Positions 10,026 through 17,402 of a stretch of 64,000 nt of DNA are shown one piece after another (within the stretch, counting starts at the first letter, position 1; every line of letters starts with the position of its first letter). The DNA comes from Flavobacterium succinicans (GTDB taxonomy: Bacteria; Bacteroidota; Bacteroidia; Flavobacteriales; Flavobacteriaceae): NCBI RefSeq assembly GCF_001662485.1, contig NZ_JMTM01000017.1, positions 496,001-560,000 on the forward strand, in the 5' to 3' direction. Under the pieces are notes generated by a model that had not been told where the DNA came from, did no database searches, and saw only the letters and a program-made list of their open reading frames with translations. A program made the position numbers and the translations under genes.

Positions 10026-10112
10026 ATGATAACCACTATTCTTTTACTCGCTTTAGGCGCTTTGCTCTTTGCGATTTGTTTTAAATCCGTCGAATTCTTT
10101 GAAAAAATCTAA
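10026..10112 (+). CDS. Single-helix micro-protein ahead of kdpF (28 aa)
   Basis: A short ATG-initiated frame between the 93-aa gene and kdpF. It encodes a 28-residue peptide: a hydrophobic helix ('ILLLALGALLFAICF') and a short charged tail ('KSVEFFEKI'). The next frame (kdpF) begins 4 bases after its stop, and another single-helix frame follows that. The size and tight packing resemble KdpF-type peptides. It could be a diverged KdpF paralogue or a separate small subunit. Confidence 0.5.
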   Translation: MITTILLLALGALLFAICFKSVEFFEKI

Positions 10113-10116
10113 AATT

Positions 10117-10194
10117 ATGACCACACTATTTATTGTCGCACTTGCCGTATTTGGCTATTTGGTTTATGTACTAATCAAACCCGAAAAATTTTAA
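10117..10194 (+). CDS. kdpF: Potassium-transporting ATPase subunit KdpF
   Basis: A 25-residue single-helix peptide ending in 'YLVYVLIKPEKF'. The pattern of a hydrophobic helix followed by L-x-K-P-E-x-F is the hallmark of KdpF, the small lipid-like subunit that stabilises the KdpFABC complex in the inner membrane. It lies just upstream of kdpA, as in other kdp operons, with one more micro-ORF in between. It is too short for most gene finders and is likely to be missing from automated annotation. Confidence 0.85.
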   Translation: MTTLFIVALAVFGYLVYVLIKPEKF

Positions 10195-10196
10195 AA

Positions 10197-10313
10197 ATGA
10201 AAAAGATAAAAACGAATAATAGACCCTTAGTAGTAGTCATTTTGGCTTGGACTTTCGCTTTTATTGTGCTTGTAGTTTTTTTTATAAAAGCTAAAAATTT
10301 ATTTAATTTCTAA
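10197..10313 (+). CDS. Single-helix micro-protein between kdpF and kdpA (38 aa)
   Basis: An ATG frame starting 2 bases after the kdpF stop and ending 10 bases before kdpA. The 38-residue product has a basic N-terminus ('MKKIKTNNRP'), one transmembrane helix ('LVVVILAWTFAFIVLVVFFI') and a short basic tail, so it should insert in the inner membrane. No named family is recognised. The tight packing in the operon argues that it is translated. Confidence 0.55.
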   Translation: MKKIKTNNRPLVVVILAWTFAFIVLVVFFIKAKNLFNF

Positions 10314-10323
10314 TCAATAAAAT

Positions 10324-12045
10324 ATGAACACAGAATTTTTTGGCGTCATCAGTATTTTTATCCTCTCTATCGTTTTGGCAATTCCTGTTGGAAGATATAT
10401 AGCTATAGTTTTTTTGGGAGATAAAACAATGCTTGATGCCATTTTTAATCCTATTGAAAAATTTATTTTCAAAATAAGTGGCATCAATGCTACCGAAGAA
10501 ATGAACTGGAAGCAACATTTAAAAGCGCTTTTGAGTGTGAATATGGTTTGGTTTTTCCTTTGCTTTTTTGTTTTACTCTTCCAAGGTAGTTTACCATTAA
10601 ATCCAGATGGAAATCCATCTATGTCTCCAGATTTGGCATTCAATACCGCCATTTCATTTGTAGTGAATTGTAATCTGCAACACTATTCTGGTGAGACAGG
10701 GCTTTCTTATTTAGGTCAACTATTTTTAATGTTCTTGCAATTTGTTTCTGCGGGAACAGGAATGGCGGCAGCTGCTATGGTATTTGTGGCTATGAGAGAA
10801 AAAACCACAGATAAACTAGGAAATTTTTACAATTTTTTCATCAAAAGTTGTACTCGTATCTTATTGCCTCTTTCTGCTATTGTTGCTGTAGTTCTAGTAT
10901 TTAGTGGAACTCCAATGATATTTGAAGGAAAAGATAAAATAATGACCTTGCAAGGAGATACTGTTGAAGTTTCTCGTGGTCCCGCTGCAGCTTTTGTTGG
11001 GATCAAACATATTGGTACAAATGGAGGTGGTTTTTTTGGAGTGAATTCGGCTCATCCTTTAGAGAATCCTACGTATCTAACCAATGCGGTTGAATTGTGG
11101 GCTCAGTTAATCATTCCGTTTGCTATGATTTTTGCATTAGGTTTCTTCCTTAATAAAAGAAAATTTTCTTGGATAGTTTTCGGAGTAATGACGGCAGGGT
11201 TTTTAATGCTTGTTATACCAACAATTATAAGTGAAGTTAATGGAAATCCAGCAATCGAACGAATGGGAATTACCCAAACAACCGGCGCGATGGAAGGTAA
11301 GGAAGTGCGTTTTGGTGCTGCTATTTCTGGTTTTTGGAGTATTGCTACGACCGTAATTTCCACAGGTTCTGTGAATAGTATGCACGATAGTTCGATGCCA
11401 GTTTCAGGAACGATGCAGTTGTTGGCTATGATGGTCAATGCCTTTTATGGCGGTTGTGGAGTAGGTTGGTTGAATTTTTACATCTTTATCATCTTGGCTG
11501 TATTCATTTCAGGATTAATGGTAGGTAGAACTCCTGAGTTTCTTGGAAAGAAAATAGAAGCTAGAGAAGTGAAAATAGCTGCTTTTATCGCCATTCTTCA
11601 TCCTTTGTTAATCTTGGCTGGGACGGCTTTGGCTACTTATTTTGCGGCGAATGATACTGCAATGGGCTATTGGTTTAGCGGTAATGCTACTGGTTGGTTG
11701 AATAATCCTGGTCATCACGGATTTTCAGAAATGCTTTATGAATTCACTTCGAGTGCAGCTAATAATGGGTCTGGTTTTGAAGGGTTAGGAGATAACAATC
11801 CGTTTTGGAATATTACTACAGGAATAGTGTTGTTGTTAAGCCGTTTCCTTCCTATTATTGGTCCATTGGCTATAGCAGGATTATTGGCTAATAAAAAATA
11901 CATTCCAGAAAGCGCGGGAACTTTAAAAACAGATACTACCATTTTTGGTGTAATGGTTTTTGCCGTAATCGCAATTATTGCAGCCTTATCTTTCTTCCCA
12001 GCATTGGCATTAGGACCATTGGCAGAATATTTTACTTTAAAATAA
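10324..12045 (+). CDS. kdpA: Potassium-transporting ATPase subunit A (channel-like)
   Basis: The 573-aa potassium-binding, channel-like subunit of the Kdp P-type ATPase. The four selectivity-filter repeats are visible: 'NCNLQHYSGETGLSY', 'GTNGGGFFGVNSAHP', 'GCGVGWLNFY' and 'SAANNGSGFEGL'. About ten hydrophobic segments span the protein, and 'AGTGMAAAAMVF' is also conserved. The length is close to the usual 555-570. It takes up potassium with high affinity using energy from KdpB. kdpB follows after 11 bases. Confidence 0.98.
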   Translation: MNTEFFGVISIFILSIVLAIPVGRYIAIVFLGDKTMLDAIFNPIEKFIFKISGINATEEMNWKQHLKALLSVNMVWFFLCFFVLLFQGSLPLNPDGNPSMSPDLAFNTAISFVVNCNLQHYSGETGLSYLGQLFLMFLQFVSAGTGMAAAAMVFVAMREKTTDKLGNFYNFFIKSCTRILLPLSAIVAVVLVFSGTPMIFEGKDKIMTLQGDTVEVSRGPAAAFVGIKHIGTNGGGFFGVNSAHPLENPTYLTNAVELWAQLIIPFAMIFALGFFLNKRKFSWIVFGVMTAGFLMLVIPTIISEVNGNPAIERMGITQTTGAMEGKEVRFGAAISGFWSIATTVISTGSVNSMHDSSMPVSGTMQLLAMMVNAFYGGCGVGWLNFYIFIILAVFISGLMVGRTPEFLGKKIEAREVKIAAFIAILHPLLILAGTALATYFAANDTAMGYWFSGNATGWLNNPGHHGFSEMLYEFTSSAANNGSGFEGLGDNNPFWNITTGIVLLLSRFLPIIGPLAIAGLLANKKYIPESAGTLKTDTTIFGVMVFAVIAIIAALSFFPALALGPLAEYFTLK

Positions 12046-12056
12046 TATTATAAAAA

Positions 12057-14144
12057 ATGACTAAAAATAATTCCAAATCAATGTTTGAAAGTAAGCAAGT
12101 AAAAGAAGCATTAGTGCAGTCTTTTGTAAAGCTTAACCCAAAAACAATGTTCAGAAATCCGGTAATGTTTACCGTTGAAATAGGAACTGCTATAATGCTG
12201 ATAGTTTCTTTGTATGTTTTGTTCTCCCCTCCTTCGGAGGGGCCGGGGGAGGAAGGTAGTTTTGCTTACAATCTCATAGTATTCTTGATTTTATTTGCAA
12301 CACTTTTGTTTGCCAATTTTGCTGAAGCGATTGCCGAAGCCAGAGGGAAAGCTCAAGCAGACAGTTTGCGAAAAACACGTGAAGAAACACCTGCTAAAAA
12401 AGTTTCAGAGGTTGGTAAAATTTATTCACACGAAATTGAAATGATTCCTTCTTCACAACTAAAAATGGACGATTTGTTTTTCTGTGAAGCTGGTGATATA
12501 ATCCCTATTGATGGTGAAATCATTGAAGGATTAGCTACTATTGATGAAAGTGCTATAACTGGAGAGAGTGCACCAGTTATAAGAGAAGCAGGAGGTGACA
12601 AATCATCGGTAACAGGAGGGACAAAAGTATTAAGTGACAGAATTACGGTAAGAGTTACAACCAATCCAGGAGAAAGTTTCTTGGACAAAATGATTGCTTT
12701 GGTAGAAGGAGCAAGCCGTCAGAAAACACCAAACGAAATTGCTTTGACCATTCTTTTGGCAGCATTTACCTTAATCTTCGTGATTGTTTGTGTGACCTTG
12801 AAACCTTTTGCTGATTATGCGAATGCACCTATTACAATCGCAGCTTTCATCTCACTTTTCGTTTGTTTGATTCCAACGACTATTGGTGGATTACTTTCTG
12901 CTATTGGAATTGCGGGTATGGACAGAGCGTTGCGTGCCAATGTGATTACTAAATCAGGTAAAGCGGTAGAAACTGCGGGAGATATTGATGTGTTACTTTT
13001 GGATAAAACAGGAACCATCACCATTGGAAACAGAAAAGCAACGAATTTTTATCCTGCAAAAGGAGTATCGCAAGACGAATTTATTCAATCGGCTGTTTTG
13101 AGTTCTTTGGCAGATGACACTCCGGAAGGAAAAAGTATTGTGGAATTAAGTGAAATGTTAGATGTAAAAGGCAAAATCAAAGAAAGCATTTCACAACTTT
13201 CTTCTCACATCTCACAAACTATAAAATTTACTGCAGAAACCAGAACCAGTGGCGTAGTTTTAAGAGATGGAACCAATATTAGAAAAGGCGCTCAAGATGC
13301 AGCAAAAAATATCGTTCAGCAAGCAGGAAATATTTTTCCTGAGGATATTTCACAAACAGTTATTACAATCTCATCTAATGGAGGAACACCCTTGGTAGTT
13401 ATAAAAAATAATGCCGTTCAAGGGGTGATTGAGTTGCAAGATATTATCAAAACAGGAATGAAAGAACGTTTTGAGCGTTTGAGAAAAATGGGTGTAAAAA
13501 CCGTGATGGTTACAGGAGATAATCCTTTGACTGCCAAATTTATTGCCGAAGCAGCTGGTGTGGATGATTTTATTGCCGAAGCTAAGCCTGAGGATAAAAT
13601 GAATTACATCAAAAACGAACAAGAACAAGGCAAGCTTGTAGCGATGATGGGTGATGGTACCAATGATGCGCCTGCTTTGGCTCAAGCCAATGTTGGTGTA
13701 GCGATGAACAGCGGAACTCAAGCCGCTAAAGAAGCGGGTAATATGGTGGATTTAGACAATGACCCAACCAAGTTAATCGAAATCATAGAAATTGGAAAAC
13801 AACTATTGATGACCAGAGGAACGCTTACTACATTTTCGATTGCGAATGACGTGGCCAAATATTTTGCTATTGTTCCTGCTTTGTTCATCACAGCAATTCC
13901 AGCCTTGCAAGGGTTGAACATTATGCAATTGCACAGCCCTGAAAGTGCTATTTTATCAGCGGTGATTTTCAATGCGATTATCATTCCGATTTTGATTCCG
14001 CTAGCCTTAAGAGGAGTGGATTACAAACCAATTGGTGCAGAAGCTATCTTGAGAAGAAACCTGTTGATTTACGGTTTGGGAGGGATAATTGTGCCTTTTA
14101 TTGGAATTAAAGCCATCGATTTGGTGGTGACGTTATTTATGTAA
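12057..14144 (+). CDS. kdpB: Potassium-transporting ATPase subunit B (catalytic)
   Basis: The 695-aa P-type ATPase subunit. It shows the phosphorylated aspartate in '[12 protein letters not shown]' (D316), the actuator motif '[12 protein letters not shown]', '[10 protein letters not shown]' of the nucleotide-binding domain, and the hinge '[21 protein letters not shown]'. Membrane helices frame these domains. One oddity: the loop after the first transmembrane helix contains '[12 protein letters not shown]', coded by a GC-rich palindromic segment (12224-12253) that looks like a dispersed repeat inserted in frame. The essential motifs are intact, so the enzyme is probably functional. Confidence 0.98.
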   Translation: MTKNNSKSMFESKQVKEALVQSFVKLNPKTMFRNPVMFTVEIGTAIMLIVSLYVLFSPPSEGPGEEGSFAYNLIVFLILFATLLFANFAEAIAEARGKAQADSLRKTREETPAKKVSEVGKIYSHEIEMIPSSQLKMDDLFFCEAGDIIPIDGEIIEGLATIDESAITGESAPVIREAGGDKSSVTGGTKVLSDRITVRVTTNPGESFLDKMIALVEGASRQKTPNEIALTILLAAFTLIFVIVCVTLKPFADYANAPITIAAFISLFVCLIPTTIGGLLSAIGIAGMDRALRANVITKSGKAVETAGDIDVLLLDKTGTITIGNRKATNFYPAKGVSQDEFIQSAVLSSLADDTPEGKSIVELSEMLDVKGKIKESISQLSSHISQTIKFTAETRTSGVVLRDGTNIRKGAQDAAKNIVQQAGNIFPEDISQTVITISSNGGTPLVVIKNNAVQGVIELQDIIKTGMKERFERLRKMGVKTVMVTGDNPLTAKFIAEAAGVDDFIAEAKPEDKMNYIKNEQEQGKLVAMMGDGTNDAPALAQANVGVAMNSGTQAAKEAGNMVDLDNDPTKLIEIIEIGKQLLMTRGTLTTFSIANDVAKYFAIVPALFITAIPALQGLNIMQLHSPESAILSAVIFNAIIIPILIPLALRGVDYKPIGAEAILRRNLLIYGLGGIIVPFIGIKAIDLVVTLFM
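12224..12253 (+). repeat. GC-rich palindromic element inside kdpB
   Basis: A perfect inverted repeat CCCCTCC-TTC-GGAGGGG (12226-12242) is followed by CCGGGGGAGG, in otherwise AT-rich coding DNA. It encodes a Pro/Gly/Glu-rich loop. From memory, this sequence resembles an intergenic palindrome dispersed in Flavobacterium genomes. No second copy is present in this window. Confidence 0.6.
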
Positions 14145-14148
14145 AATC

Positions 14149-14181
14149 AAACCTGACAGGTTTTTGAAACCTGTCAGGTTT
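14149..14181 (+). repeat. Perfect 15-bp-arm hairpin between kdpB and kdpC
   Basis: The arms at 14149-14163 and 14167-14181 are exact reverse complements around a TTG loop. Each arm is itself nearly palindromic (AACCTG-A-CAGGTT). It lies inside the operon, between the kdpB stop and kdpC. There is no T-run, so it looks like a dispersed repeat or an mRNA-stability element rather than a terminator. Confidence 0.8.
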
Positions 14182-14205
14182 AAAAAAACAAAAACAAAAA
14201 CAAAA

Positions 14206-14760
14206 ATGAAAAACATATTTTCAATAGTAAAATTCACCGTATTAATGGTAATTTTATTCGCTGTAATTTATCCATTGGCTATTTATGGCATTGCACAATT
14301 GGCTCCCAATAACGGAAAGGGAGAAACTATTTCAGTAAATGGAAAAGTAATAGGGTATCAAAAAATAGGTCAAAAGTTCGACAAAGCCAACTATTTTTGG
14401 GGGCGACCATCGGCAGTAGATTATAATGCCGCTGGAAGTGCTGGAAGCAACAAAGGACCAAGTAACCCAGAATATCTGGCTTTGGTACAAAAAAGAATCG
14501 ACACGTTTTTAATCGTGCATCCGTATTTGAAAAAAGCGGAGATTCCATCAGATTTGGTAACGGCTTCGGGAAGCGGTTTGGACCCTAATATTTCGCCAGA
14601 AGGTGCTTTGATTCAGGTGAAAAGAGTTGCCCAAGTTAGAAAATTGTCTGAAGAAAAGGTAAAAGCTTTGGTGGAATCTAACATCAGCAAACCATCAGTA
14701 ATGGGAACTTCAATAGTAAATGTTTTAGCGTTGAATGTAGCCTTAGATAAATTAAAATAA
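14206..14760 (+). CDS. kdpC: Potassium-transporting ATPase subunit C
   Basis: A 184-aa KdpC, the single-span subunit that holds the KdpA/KdpB complex together and raises nucleotide affinity. It has one N-terminal membrane helix ('IVKFTVLMVILFAVIYPLAIYGIAQL') and the conserved periplasmic motifs 'YFWGRPSAVDYN', 'GSAGSNKGPSNPEYL', 'DLVTASGSGLDPNISPEGA' and 'VNVLALNVALD'. The frame can be read from a TTG at 14164, but those first 14 codons fall in the intraoperonic hairpin and an A-rich spacer. The ATG at 14206 gives the normal KdpC N-terminus. Confidence 0.96.
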   Translation: MKNIFSIVKFTVLMVILFAVIYPLAIYGIAQLAPNNGKGETISVNGKVIGYQKIGQKFDKANYFWGRPSAVDYNAAGSAGSNKGPSNPEYLALVQKRIDTFLIVHPYLKKAEIPSDLVTASGSGLDPNISPEGALIQVKRVAQVRKLSEEKVKALVESNISKPSVMGTSIVNVLALNVALDKLK

Positions 14761-14780
14761 AACGTCTTTAAAAACGAAAT

Positions 14781-14863
14781 GCCCTAGCCCAGATAGCAAC
14801 GGAAATCCTTTAGTGCCAGGGTTTGGCACTAAAGATTGCAGTGAATAGCTGGATTAGCTCCTA
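14781..14863 (+). repeat. Dispersed repeat family A, copy 1
   Basis: An 83-base element with conserved outer parts, CCCTAGCCC at the left and TTAGCTCCT at the right. The core hairpin is TTTAGTGCC/GGCACTAAA. Three related copies lie at 19121-19203 (inverted), 36878-36953 and 46667-46812. This copy sits between kdpC and the porin gene. Confidence 0.85.
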
Positions 14864-14871
14864 ATAAAAAA

Positions 14872-15951
14872 ATGAATCAAGTGAATAAAATAGTAGTTAC
14901 AGCTTTGTTAGCTTTTGGTTTTGCTACAGCTCAAGATAAAGAAAAAAGTCCGTTTACCTTTTCAGGTTATATCGAAGGGTATTACAGTTATGATTTTGGG
15001 AAACCCGAGAATCATACCAAATCGGGATTTATTTACAATCATAATAGGTCAAATGAGGTGAATTTGAATTTAGGAATCGCCAAAGTGAATTATTCGAAAG
15101 AGAATGTTCGCGCGAATTTTGCCCTAATGGCGGGCACTTATGCTCAGTACAATATGGCGGCTGAGCAAGACTTGTTGCAAAATGTGTTTGAAGCGAATGT
15201 GGGTGTGAAAATTTCAAAAGAACACAATCTTTGGATTGATGCGGGAGTTATGCCTTCGCATATTGGATTTGAGAGTGCGATTGGGAAAGATTGTATGACT
15301 TTGACCCGAAGTTTGGGGGCTGATAATACGCCTTATTATGAAGCGGGTGTAAAAATAGGGTACACTTCGAAATCGGAGAAATGGTATTTGGCAGCAATGT
15401 ATTTGAATGGATGGCAACGTATTCAAAAAATTGATGGCAATCAAACGCCTGCTTTTGGAACTCAAGTAACTTTTAAACCGTCAGCAAGTCTATCCTTAAA
15501 TTGGAGTACTTATGTTGGAAATGAACAGCCTGATGTCGATAAAAAATGGCGTTATTTCAACGATTTTTTCGCAACATTTAAAGTGACCGAAAAAGCAACT
15601 GTAATTGCTGGTTTTGATATTGGAGCGCAGCAATCGACAAAAGGAAGTAGCGATTACGATGTTTGGTACAATCCATCAGTAATCGTTCAATACAAACCCA
15701 CAGACAAAATTCAGTTGGCTGCAAGAGGAGAATATTATCAGGATAAAAATGGTGCAATCATTGCAACGGGAACGCCAAATGGTTTTAAAACCTATGGTTT
15801 CTCTGCAAATTTTGATTATTTGGTAGCCAATAACGTTATGTTCCGATTGGAAGCACGAACATTAAATAGCAAAGACGATATCTTTTTGAAGAGCAATAAT
15901 CCAACCAATAATAATGTATTCTTGACATCTTCTCTTGCCATTTCTTTGTAA
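14872..15951 (+). CDS. Outer-membrane beta-barrel porin of the kdp locus
   Basis: A 359-aa protein with a signal peptide (residues 1-20, cleavage near 'ATA-QD') and alternating amphipathic strands rich in Tyr/Asn/Gly to the end ('FTFSGYIEGYYSYDFGKPEN' at the N-terminus, 'FRLEARTL' and a final 'LTSSLAISL' strand). This is the pattern of the outer-membrane porin families found in Bacteroidetes. It follows kdpC after one dispersed repeat and precedes the KdpD-like genes, so it may provide outer-membrane passage for potassium when Kdp is induced (inference). The pore specificity cannot be read from sequence. Confidence 0.85.
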   Translation: MNQVNKIVVTALLAFGFATAQDKEKSPFTFSGYIEGYYSYDFGKPENHTKSGFIYNHNRSNEVNLNLGIAKVNYSKENVRANFALMAGTYAQYNMAAEQDLLQNVFEANVGVKISKEHNLWIDAGVMPSHIGFESAIGKDCMTLTRSLGADNTPYYEAGVKIGYTSKSEKWYLAAMYLNGWQRIQKIDGNQTPAFGTQVTFKPSASLSLNWSTYVGNEQPDVDKKWRYFNDFFATFKVTEKATVIAGFDIGAQQSTKGSSDYDVWYNPSVIVQYKPTDKIQLAARGEYYQDKNGAIIATGTPNGFKTYGFSANFDYLVANNVMFRLEARTLNSKDDIFLKSNNPTNNNVFLTSSLAISL

Positions 15952-15987
15952 GAGGGAAGTTGTAATCTTTTGGATGATTTTTTTTTT

Positions 15988-16133
15988 ACCACATAGAAGA
16001 CACATAGAATTTAGAGTTTCTTTTAAAAGATATAAATAGACGTTTTACTATTCACATAGCTTATCTATGTGAAAAATAGTACTATTTCTTTTTTTTCTAT
16101 GTTGATTTGCTTTAATCTATGATTCTATGTGGT
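15988..16133 (+). repeat. Dispersed repeat family B, copy 1
   Basis: A 146-base element bounded by inverted ends ACCACATAGAA and TTCTATGTGGT. It has an internal hairpin TTCACATAG-loop-CTATGTGAA preceded by AGACGTTTTACTA. Related copies are at 28917-29076 and 63026-63160. Together with the hairpin at 16191 it fills the gap between the porin and the KdpD-like gene. Confidence 0.85.
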
Positions 16134-16190
16134 TAATTGTTTATTTTAAGTTGTATTTCCCCAATGGTAATGCTACTAATTATTTATTTG

Positions 16191-16226
16191 CCATTAAGAT
16201 GTTAGTTGTTTTTAACATCTTAATGG
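16191..16226 (+). terminator. Strong hairpin ahead of the KdpD-like gene
   Basis: A perfect 13-bp stem (16191-16203 with 16214-16226) and a 10-base loop, about 30 bases before the KdpD-like start. It is followed by only a weak T-rich stretch. It could terminate or attenuate the kdp-porin transcript or act as an operator; the sequence does not decide between these. Confidence 0.45.
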
Positions 16227-16255
16227 TTTAAATACTAAGAACCAAATTGTTTTGT

Positions 16256-17383
16256 ATGGACAATGAAAAAGAAAATAACGTTAAGCACTTTCTCGATTTA
16301 ATCCAAAAATCGCGTAGAGGAAAGTTCAAGGTTTACATTGGAATGAGTGCGGGAGTAGGCAAAACGTACCGAATGTTGCAAGAAGCGCATACCTTGTTAA
16401 AGAAAGGAATTGACGTTAAGATTGGTTATATCGAAACGCATAATCGCAAAGAAACCCACGAATTACTTGACGGTTTGCCAATTATACCGCGTCGAAGTAT
16501 TTTTTATAAAGGAAAGCAGCTCGAAGAACTAGATGTGCAAGCCATTATCAATTTGCGTCCCGAAGTGGTGATTGTAGATGAATTGGCGCATACCAATATT
16601 GAAGGAAGTAAAAACGAAAAGCGGTGGCAAGATGTTTTGGAGATTCTTGAAGCAGGGATTAATGTGATTTCGGCGGTAAATATCCAACATATTGAGAGTT
16701 TAAATGAAAGTGTAAAGCAGATTACCAATATAGATGTCAAAGAAAGAGTGCCAGATAATGTGCTCCGAATGGCCGATGAGGTGGTGAATATCGATTTGAC
16801 TTCGGAGGATTTGATTGCCAGATTAAAAGAAGGTAAAATCTACACTGCGGATAAAATTCAAACGGCTTTGAATAATTTTTTCAAGTCGGACCAAATTTTG
16901 CAATTGCGTGAATTAGCATTGAAAGAAGTGGCGAGCCAAGTGGTTCGAAAAGTAGAAAATGAAATTCCCAAAAAAATCGCATTGCGTCACGAAAAATTAT
17001 TGGCTTGCATCAGTTCTAATGATGCAACTGCCAAAATAGTGATTCGAAAAACAGCTCGTTTGGCTACTTATTACAATAGTCATTGGTATGTTTTGTATGT
17101 TGAAACGCCAAAAGAAAGTAGCGACAAAATTGCTTTAGACAAACAAAGACGCTTGATTAATAATTTTAAGCTAGCCACAGAACTAGGCGCGGAAGTAATT
17201 AAAGTAGAAAACAAGAAAATCACCGATGCTATTTTGGCCATAGTCGAACAAAAACAAATTACAACTGTTTGCATTGGAAAACCACACTATAGTTTACTAA
17301 ACGCTATTTTATCAACCTCACTTTTCAGACGATTATTGAATACGCTTTCGTTATCGAATGTTGATTTAGTAATTTTATCATAA
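16256..17383 (+). CDS. KdpD-like sensor protein without kinase domain
   Basis: A 375-aa soluble protein equal to the N-terminal cytoplasmic part of KdpD. The KdpD domain (about 20-225) has Walker A 'GMSAGVGKTYRML' and Walker B-like 'VVIVDELAHTNIEGS', and a universal-stress-protein-like domain follows (about 250-375). The DUF4118 membrane region and the histidine-kinase core of E. coli KdpD are missing; a separate kinase gene follows after 19 bases. Reading from the upstream TTG (16247) adds only three residues, so the ATG at 16256 is preferred. It probably senses potassium, ATP or turgor and acts on the adjacent kinase (inference). Confidence 0.93.
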   Translation: MDNEKENNVKHFLDLIQKSRRGKFKVYIGMSAGVGKTYRMLQEAHTLLKKGIDVKIGYIETHNRKETHELLDGLPIIPRRSIFYKGKQLEELDVQAIINLRPEVVIVDELAHTNIEGSKNEKRWQDVLEILEAGINVISAVNIQHIESLNESVKQITNIDVKERVPDNVLRMADEVVNIDLTSEDLIARLKEGKIYTADKIQTALNNFFKSDQILQLRELALKEVASQVVRKVENEIPKKIALRHEKLLACISSNDATAKIVIRKTARLATYYNSHWYVLYVETPKESSDKIALDKQRRLINNFKLATELGAEVIKVENKKITDAILAIVEQKQITTVCIGKPHYSLLNAILSTSLFRRLLNTLSLSNVDLVILS

Positions 17384-17402
17384 TTTATAATACTAACCTA
17401 AA

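Noticed and set aside
14164..14205. TTG-initiated N-terminal extension of kdpC
   Set aside because: The extra codons are the hairpin arm and an A-rich spacer; the family N-terminus begins at the ATG at 14206.
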